A stretch of DNA of 64,000 nucleotides, taken from positions 7,130,820-7,194,819 of the forward strand of contig OZ025276.1 in the NCBI GenBank assembly GCA_964019165.1, given 5' to 3'. This DNA is from Mastigias papua (taxonomy: Eukaryota > Cnidaria > Scyphozoa > Rhizostomeae > Mastigiidae). Each line of letters begins with the position of its first letter. The first letter of the stretch is position 1. A program made the translations under genes and the position numbers. Positions 57,763-64,000 of this stretch are shown here, piece by piece. The notes under the pieces were generated by a model. The model ran no database searches, was not told the origin of the DNA, and saw only the letters and a list, made by a program, of their open reading frames with translations.

Positions 57763-60700
57763 ATGGCTGATGATGAAGACTGGGTTAATAAGTTTTGCGA
57801 CGTCTGTTTTATATCAAATGAAATACGAGTTCTCCAGTGTGGTCACAAATGCTGTTTACCATGCTGTTTGGTGTTGCAAGATAAAGAGAAAGGAGTAGTG
57901 CAATGTCCTTGGGATGGAGAGGAAGACGACACAGAACCACACTCTATGCCAACACCACAAACATTTACAAAGGGTATAATTGATACATACGTCAAAGGAA
58001 GTGAAAAGAGAACCTTTGAAGAGATGATCCATATGCTTGTTGAATGCAGGAAGAAGACAATCCAGCATATGAAAGACATTGCTAAAAATCTTGATAGTCA
58101 CGAGTTCAATTCTTCTATTTTTAAGGTAGCTGGCAGTGTTGCTGGGGTAAGTTGAGCAGTAGTTAATAGTTCTTTAAATATGTATATAATAAGCCCGACA
58201 ACCTGTAACTTTTTGCTAGCTATCAGGTTTATGGTTTTGAGCTCATTATACCATGTATTATTAAGCCAGAGTTAGCTCTTCTGTAGAAGATACTGATTTA
58301 ACTGCGAAATGTAACAGTAGACAACAAGGTAGGAATGACTCGAGCAATGCTATAAAAATAGTTCCTTAGGACCATAGATTTATGACCTCTAAGAAAACTT
58401 CGGAATTTGCAAACTCCCTCTCCCCTCTTCCTGGGTATGATCGTGGATTGCTTGATAGTCCTATCACGATGTCTACTTTTCCCCATCACACGTACACACA
58501 TAAAACACAGATTCAATTTGCACACATAAAACACGGGAATAGTGCTTGATAATGTTCTGAATATTAGGTATGATGTTAATATTGATAGCTCTCTTTACTG
58601 GAAGGATCACGTTAAAGTCATATCCTCTAAAGTTTCCAGAGCGAGTGGCTTTTTGACTGCATCGAGAGCCGTTCATGGTTTGACTACGGTTTTATACAAT
58701 ACGCTACCTATATTAAGTCTGCTGTCTACAAAGTTCTTCATCGCTGCTAGCAACTTACTTTGAGAAATGTGAACGAAGAAAGTAAATACTTGACGTGATT
58801 ACCGATATTCGAACGTCAAAAAGATGGCGGACTGAGAAAATTTTCTCTGCAGTTACTCGGAAACTAGGCCTAGAGTCCATCAAGGTGAAGCGAAACTTTG
58901 ATTTTCTCATAGAAAGTGGTGCTATATTCAAGAGACCGACGGCATTATGTAGAGAGTCAATATTGACAGTTTCATCGCTGGCACAGGGGATTCTCTGGAC
59001 GACGAAGACCCAAATGATCCCAGCCCTGAACTTGATACCCCTATCACAGTTCCCCACTCAGTAAAGGTTGGACTCTATTGACACAGGAAATATGACGATA
59101 AGTAGAGAAACTGAGTTTATGGCATTCTTAGGATTAATTGAGAAGCTAATAAATGACATCAGGAGGTTGGATCAAAAGTTTCTTGACGAAGTTTTACTGG
59201 AGAAGACCTATAGGTTAAAGCTTGAGATCTTTACTCTATAAACACTATTAGAGGAATGTCTCATGAGGGTACCAAAAAACAAGGAGACGTTATGGAGCAT
59301 GATAAATTCCTGGGTAGTCATGAAGACCTTAAATTGACAACAAATGTGGCGAGAAAGGGTGACAAGGCACCTAATACACCCGAAATCGTGAAACGGGAGG
59401 CTATTGAAAAAATTCAGAGGCAGTGGAATTTGCCTAGAGGAAGGAAGGAAACAGTACGAGCAGCACAAGGTTACGAGCACTATAAACTACACACGATAAA
59501 ACTCTACAGGTCGATTATCCACATAACCATATAATTTTGATTTGCAAAAAGAGCTATGCCTAAACGTATATTTGAGAAGGTTAGATCTGGAGAAATCAGA
59601 ACTGGACAAGCCAAGAATCCTGAAATTTGTTTGCTGATCGAAGAGAAAACATACAATTGGAACACTAGTGTATCCATACGGGACGGAATAATCAGTGAGA
59701 AAGTGAAAACTCCACTCACACCTCAGGTATCCCACACTTAGAGAAAGGGGACCTTTCGAATTATGGGCGATAGCATGCTGCATGAGATTAAGGAAAGACG
59801 GATGAGCAAAAGTGGTTTCGTAAAAGTTATGTGTTTCCCAGGTTCTACAATTGCTGACCTAAAAAATTCTTGCATGCAGCCAATTTTAAGCAGAACCCCC
59901 AGCCATGTGATGAGAGTTGTTGGGACTAATGATGCCAGAAGGAAAGATTCCATAGTTGATTGTATCCTGGATGGATTGTTGGGTCTAAGGAAGGATAAAG
60001 AGGCCAGACAACCAAATGTCACAGTGGTGATTTCCACTCCAGTTAGAAGAACAGGTCAGTCTTCTGCTGGGAAGATTGGTAAAGAATTAAGCAAGAAGGT
60101 CCGTTCTCTCAGACCAAGCCTTGTGGACAACAACAAGTTATGCTCAACGGAAGAACGACGTATAGGACTTCATCTCAATTATGTTGTAAATACAGGGTCA
60201 GGAACAAAAAGTACACCAAATAGTAATTTTTGGTTAATTATAAATATTTACAAAACATTATGTTCAGCTTAGTTCCGAACAATAGAGCTCTATATCGTTA
60301 ACTGACTAATGTACGGAAATCTGCTATTCAATACCGGGTGCGATTAATCACGTGATTTAATTGTCATTCGATGCTACATATACGTGCGTACGAGGCAAGG
60401 TTACAACAAATTATAAGGTAGTATGTAAACTCACCTCAAAGCAACAATCCACACCAAAATTGTTGGAACACCTACTACCTTGTCACAGAAGTTTTCTCCT
60501 TCTCCACCCCTTCCCCTGATACAATGTTGAAGTATGACGAGATTGTTCTGCTTTGACAGTTCTTTTCGCTAATGACTGGTAGATAGTCATTTCCTACACA
60601 AAAATCAACATTGCCCATGTTGGGAGGGGGGAGGGGGAAGGGAAATAGGAAAGGGAGAGTTATCCACTAGTAGTAAAATAGGAATAACATTGATCTCCAG

Positions 60701-63084
60701 GATGACTTAGCCATTGATGTTCCAACTAATTCTGGCGAGGATTGTCTGTACGAGAAACTTTTCTGCCCAATAGCTGATTTCCCCAAAGGTACCCTTAATT
60801 CAGGGGTGGTGTTCCGAAGACTGCGCTCGGTGACTTGTGAATTTTTGGCAAACATTTCATACATGTATTGTGGCCCAAGATCATTAAGAGATATGAAAAC
60901 CATCATTTTTGTCTCGTAAGCAATAAGATCTTCAATATTCATCGTAGGTTTGGATTGAGTTAAGTAACTAGTCTTTCCACCATCTGTACATGTTTCTATA
61001 TTAATGTTACTTATTTATTTTTTGCTTAGAATGTGTCATCCATTAAAGACTGTTTTGCAGCAGTACATTGCTTTGGCTTTTTTGTCAAAATTTATACCGC
61101 TAACGACTTTATTGTTTTCATGGAGTTTAGACCGCCCAAGTGTTGTTAGATTCGTTGCAATGAACTGACTTTCATGACAATGCTTCTCTTATATTTCATA
61201 ATAGTAATCTTTCTGTCATCATGGATTGTACTGATTTTCAAATTATGGAAAGAGGTAGCATAGCTAAAACGTTATTATTTCATTTCAAATCTCTCTTTGT
61301 TTCATACTGAGACGTTTATTGACATCTTCTTATAGATAGCTGGCTCAGTGCTGGCAATAGTTGGTTTAAGTTTGAGTCTTACGGGCGTTGGGGCAATTGC
61401 TGGTGTGCCATTGGCTATTACTGGAGCCTCAGTTGGAATTGCTGGCGGAGTTACAACTGGAGTAACAGGCATAGTAGAGGCATTTTTGAAGCGGAAAGGG
61501 ATAAAAGAGGTAGATGAAGACCTTAAGTTAGACAGATTCAGAGCAGTCCAACTGCAAGTTATTTCCCTTAGAGCTGCAGAGGATCGTGAATTTGCAGAAA
61601 GGTGGAATATCAATTCTTCAAATGTAATCAATGCTGTTAGAGCTCTTCCTGCAGCTGTAAAATTTAGTCTTACAACAGCAGCCGGCGTTCGAATGGCATT
61701 TGCTGCTGGCCAAGCTGCGACAAGAGCTGGTTTACACGTTGCAGGTATAGTTTTTGCTGCTGCTTTAATTCCGCTTGACCTCGGCCAAATGATTGTCAGT
61801 TCTATCAGGATCCATAAAAATGATCCTTCCGATATCATTAAAGATATTGTAAGGAGAGCTGATGATCTCGAAAAGCAACTGCGAATATACTTCATAGGAG
61901 AAGGCTACTTTAAACTCGTCTACACAAATGATGGGTACTGGGCATACATTGTAGTAGATAGTTTGCAACTGAATGAGTTTAACGGAAGGTCAAATGATGG
62001 CTATGAATTGGCACAGCTAAAGAAGTACGGTGATCTCATTGAATCAGGTAAAGGCAGAGTTCCAACAAAAGTGAAAGAGAAAATACAACAGGAATGGTAT
62101 TCACTGTATAAGGAACAAAAATCTCAACAATTACAAGTAAGTAATAGCCTCATTTCGTATTTGTTCTGTAATATGATGTGTTCACTGATTAGAAAACTTA
62201 GGAAACCTTGCAGAGTTACTCATTCTCTTAATCCAGTATAAAAACGTTTTTCCATTCCTATTATTGATGAGTTGTACGAAGTCCGCTATTAATGGAGATG
62301 TTAAATATGCAGATTAGCATTATTGATTCGCTGCCCAGGAATCTTTGTTCATTGGCTGATCAAGCTGTACTTTTTCTGCTTTGGCGATTCTGTCATCCAG
62401 ACAAGAATTTTCAATGTGCTTTAGAAGGATCGCTAGAATGGCCATATCAGACATGTACAGAAATTCTCTGAATTCGAAACACTCCATCCTCTCGGTAAGC
62501 AAGTCAATAGCCTTTGCCTAGTGCCCATTATCATAGCAAATATATTACTCATGAGTACACAGTGTAAACAGCTCTCAGACAGGATTTAAAATTTGCCAAG
62601 AACTCTCGAAATCTTTCTATTTCTATTGTTGATATAATAAACTTTCGATTTAACGAACTATTCGACATGCCCCTGCGAGGTTCAATTTGTCAAGGGTCTA
62701 CCCAGTGTTACATTTTGGCGGATTTGAATGTGATTGAGCTCTCAGTGATTCAAAGAGTTATCTAAAACTGAGCTGAAACTATACGCATTTGACAGGTTAA
62801 TTGTTGAAAAGTGATTCCTTAGGATATCGTCTAGGTCTTAACAGCCAACAGCAATCATGAAGTAATCAAATTCTGGTTAGAACATGACTGGGCTTATATC
62901 ATGTCCAAAAAAATAGAGTATGTTGCCTCTCTGCTGTTCTCCCCATTTCATTGAACATATGCAGTATTATCTATCAGTTCACCATTTGTATGTTACGTTC
63001 GACTTTTAGCTTAGTATTTCGAATGTTATAATGTTCCTATTGTTTTCTCCATCATTAAAGGATGCAGCCAGTGAAGACCATTAG
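57763..63084 (+). CDS. RING-finger/apolipoprotein-L-like fusion protein
   Basis: Three exons: 57763-58146, 61336-62136 and 63061-63084, all phase 0 with GT-AG borders, about 402 residues. Residues 12-51 form a RING-type zinc site: C12, C15, C26, H28, C31, C34, C48, and Asp51 where the last Cys usually is. A RING suggests E3 ubiquitin ligase activity. Residues 118-176 are a Gly/Ala-rich hydrophobic stretch (VLAIVGLSLSLTGVGA), and a second hydrophobic stretch is at about 239-281 (AGIVFAAALIPLDLGQMI), followed by a DIIKDIVRRADDLEKQL helix. This is the layout of the ApoL family, whose members insert into membranes and are linked to innate immunity and cell death in vertebrates. No signal peptide is present, so a cytosolic or organelle-membrane role is inferred. 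The last exon (DAASEDH, stop) is the least certain part. The 3.2-kb first intron holds LINE debris. Confidence 0.85.
58545..58700 (+). mobile_element. LINE RT thumb fragment in RING-ApoL intron 1
   Basis: IDSSLYWKDHVKVISSKVSR and the following GFLTASRA match the block after the catalytic core in CR1/L2-like LINEs. The piece is only about 50 codons long. Confidence 0.75.
58790..60262 (+). mobile_element. LINE ORF1 with SGNH-hydrolase-like domain, in RING-ApoL intron 1
   Basis: The N-terminal block TEKIFSAVTRKLGLESIKVK with NFDFLIESGAIFKRPTA (about 58830-58950) is followed, after frame changes, by a charged helical region (ETEFMAFLGLIEKLINDIRR). From 59763 a 130-codon block reads GDSMLHEIKERRM (block I, Ser in GDS), VKVMCFPGSTIADLK, VVGTNDA (block III) and NVTVVISTPVRR, with a late GLHLN. 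This is the esterase-type ORF1 seen in some CR1/L2-like LINEs. No endonuclease or RT follows. A host SGNH gene is unlikely given the second, diverged copy of this domain in the LINE at 51.4 kb. Confidence 0.8.
60475..60662. mobile_element. MITE family copy 3
   Basis: A pyrimidine-rich tract followed by ACAATGTTGA (about 60500-60533) and ATCAACATTG followed by a long G-rich tract (about 60604-60650) repeat the internal plan of the elements at 1104-1386 and 7560-7850. Outer ends are not resolved. Confidence 0.5.
60663..60960 (-). mobile_element. LINE C-terminal remnant in RING-ApoL intron 1
   Basis: The minus strand reads MVFISLNDLGPQYMYEMF, NSQVTERSLRNTTPELRVPL and GKSAIGQKSFSY, the conserved tail of CR1/L2-like LINEs. 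It is 5' truncated and decayed after SFSY. Confidence 0.85.
62320..62517 (-). CDS. Exon-like open frame after a repeated acceptor-like sequence (copy B)
   Basis: On the minus strand a GGGCACTAG acceptor-like site precedes 65 codons (AKAIDLLTERMECFEFREF..., later LLKHIENSCLDDRIAKAEKV) ending at TGA/TAA-type stop 62320-62322. The composition is charged and helical, as in real proteins. The first five codons and the acceptor are identical to copy A at 50 kb. It lies antisense in the second intron of RING-ApoL. Family not recognised. Confidence 0.3.
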   Translation of the reverse strand, partial: AKAIDLLTERMECFEFREFLYMSDMAILAILLKHIENSCLDDRIAKAEKVQLDQPMNKDSWAANQ

Positions 63085-63969
63085 AAGTAAGCACTTTATC
63101 GCCTTTCCTTACCAATGTGTTGCCTTAGTTTAATTCCAAGTTAAAATATGATATATAGGCATACCCCCGTCCTAAAAGAGTAGTTGTAGTACGCAGTAGG
63201 AAAAGGGGGTAGTTTGCCCCCTAGTTGTAGTAATGAAGGAGTTGAACGATCAAACACTTCTATTTTGCTGACTTGACGAAAGTATATGTCTCTTGTGTTT
63301 CTGATTCTTCTCCAATGTAACGCGGCATTATAGTAGTTGAATATTTGTCATAGCGAAATTCACCCCCAGGCTAAAAGATAGACATGATACCTTATGTTAA
63401 TGCTGAATGTTGTGATCTACCCATATGTCAAGGCATTCATGTAACGTTGCTCGATTTTATCATAGGAATCCATATTCTTGCCTGTGTAGTTTAATAACGA
63501 GATGAAAATTTGCATAGAATTATGTTCATTCCTTTAAATCTTTGGTTGAATGATTTATGACCAGTTGTCAGTTCTTAATCCCGAATTACATGGAAAAATT
63601 GCAACACTATCTATACCTTTCATAGCGTTTTATTATGCAATCTATCCAAATTTGCTATATTTTTCATCTTTGTAGGAAAACGATATTTCAACTCTTCTGC
63701 AAATATGATGGGAACGGGAGAAATACATTAACTACATACCAGTACTGGAAGAGATGGCAATGAGCAATCTTCGATTCTTTCTCTGTGTAGTTTTACCATA
63801 TTCATGCCGTGATTTTAGTTGTGTCTGCTGGTATCGGTCAATCATTCCGTTGAGTTTTCCGCAGTTATCTCAGCGTTATAGATTAGAGTCTGCGATATGA
63901 CCAAGAAAGAATGGGTGCGACTGGTAAACAGTGCTAGCTACTGCCAACAAAAAGATTACATAAACTATG

Positions 63970-63973
<4 letters not shown>
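63085..63973. other. Likely 3' UTR/flank of RING-ApoL and a small hairpin element
   Basis: A GTAAGC donor-like site follows the stop at 63087, and a TTTCATCTTTGTAG acceptor lies at 63675, so a 3' UTR intron is possible. At 63155-63225 complementary CCCCC and GGGGG words suggest a small foldback. Confidence 0.35.

Positions 63974-64000
<27 letters not shown>
63974..64000. repeat. (TA)n microsatellite, cut by window end
   Basis: Pure TA dinucleotides run to the last base of the window. Confidence 0.95.

Noticed and set aside
59763..60272. Host SGNH hydrolase gene
   Set aside because: It lies in an intron, lacks exon structure, and matches the ORF1 domain of LINEs, of which a diverged second copy occurs at 51.4 kb.

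Overview
This looks like AT-rich, repeat-dense intergenic and intronic DNA from an invertebrate animal. Genes have GT-AG introns, there are long (TA)n and (ATC)n microsatellites, and many decayed LINEs, Penelope-like and Ty3/gypsy pieces and MITEs are interleaved. The style of the LINEs, the orphan class A GPCR and an apolipoprotein-L-like gene make a cnidarian (anthozoan coral or anemone) my best guess. That is an inference: no rRNA or mitochondrial marker is present. No bacterial operon, CRISPR array or confident tRNA was seen.

Three host genes are well supported. (1) A class A (rhodopsin-like) GPCR, one large exon at 21150-22292 (+). (2) TFB1M, the mitochondrial 12S rRNA adenine dimethyltransferase, seven exons on the minus strand between 40957 and 34063. 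Its exon phases agree throughout and give 338 residues. (3) A RING-finger/apolipoprotein-L-like fusion, three exons on the plus strand between 57763 and 63084, about 402 residues. A broken MADF/BESS-type gene lies at 47840-48720. Two exon-like frames that follow an identical 31-bp acceptor-like sequence are at 49918-50073 (-) and 62320-62517 (-).

Layout. 0-9 kb: few genes, with MITEs, a foldback and two minisatellites (32-bp and 23-bp units, the latter with a 137-bp higher-order period). 9.6-14.2 kb: LINE remnants in both orientations and a Penelope-like 3' end next to (TA)n. 15-16.4 kb: two MITEs. 17-29 kb: the GPCR in otherwise unassigned DNA. 29.1-32.5 kb: a nested pile of retroelements, three minus-strand units each followed by an (ATG)n tract, together splitting a plus-strand LINE. 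34-41 kb: TFB1M, whose introns host a TIR element with GC-rich hairpins and an acidic 46-codon frame, a 16-bp-stem hairpin, and a perfect 122-bp palindrome between microsatellites. 41-47.8 kb: LINE, Penelope-like and Ty3/gypsy remnants. 51-54 kb: a nearly full-length but broken LINE (SGNH ORF1, endonuclease, start of RT) meeting another LINE tail to tail. 57.7-63 kb: the RING-ApoL gene, whose 3.2-kb first intron carries another SGNH-type LINE ORF1.

The host genes do not form a pathway. Most unusual are the RING-ApoL fusion and the family of Penelope-associated inverted repeats that share a CTGATGAA-hairpin-GAAACG core with changing but still pairing stems, which resembles a hammerhead-ribozyme core.
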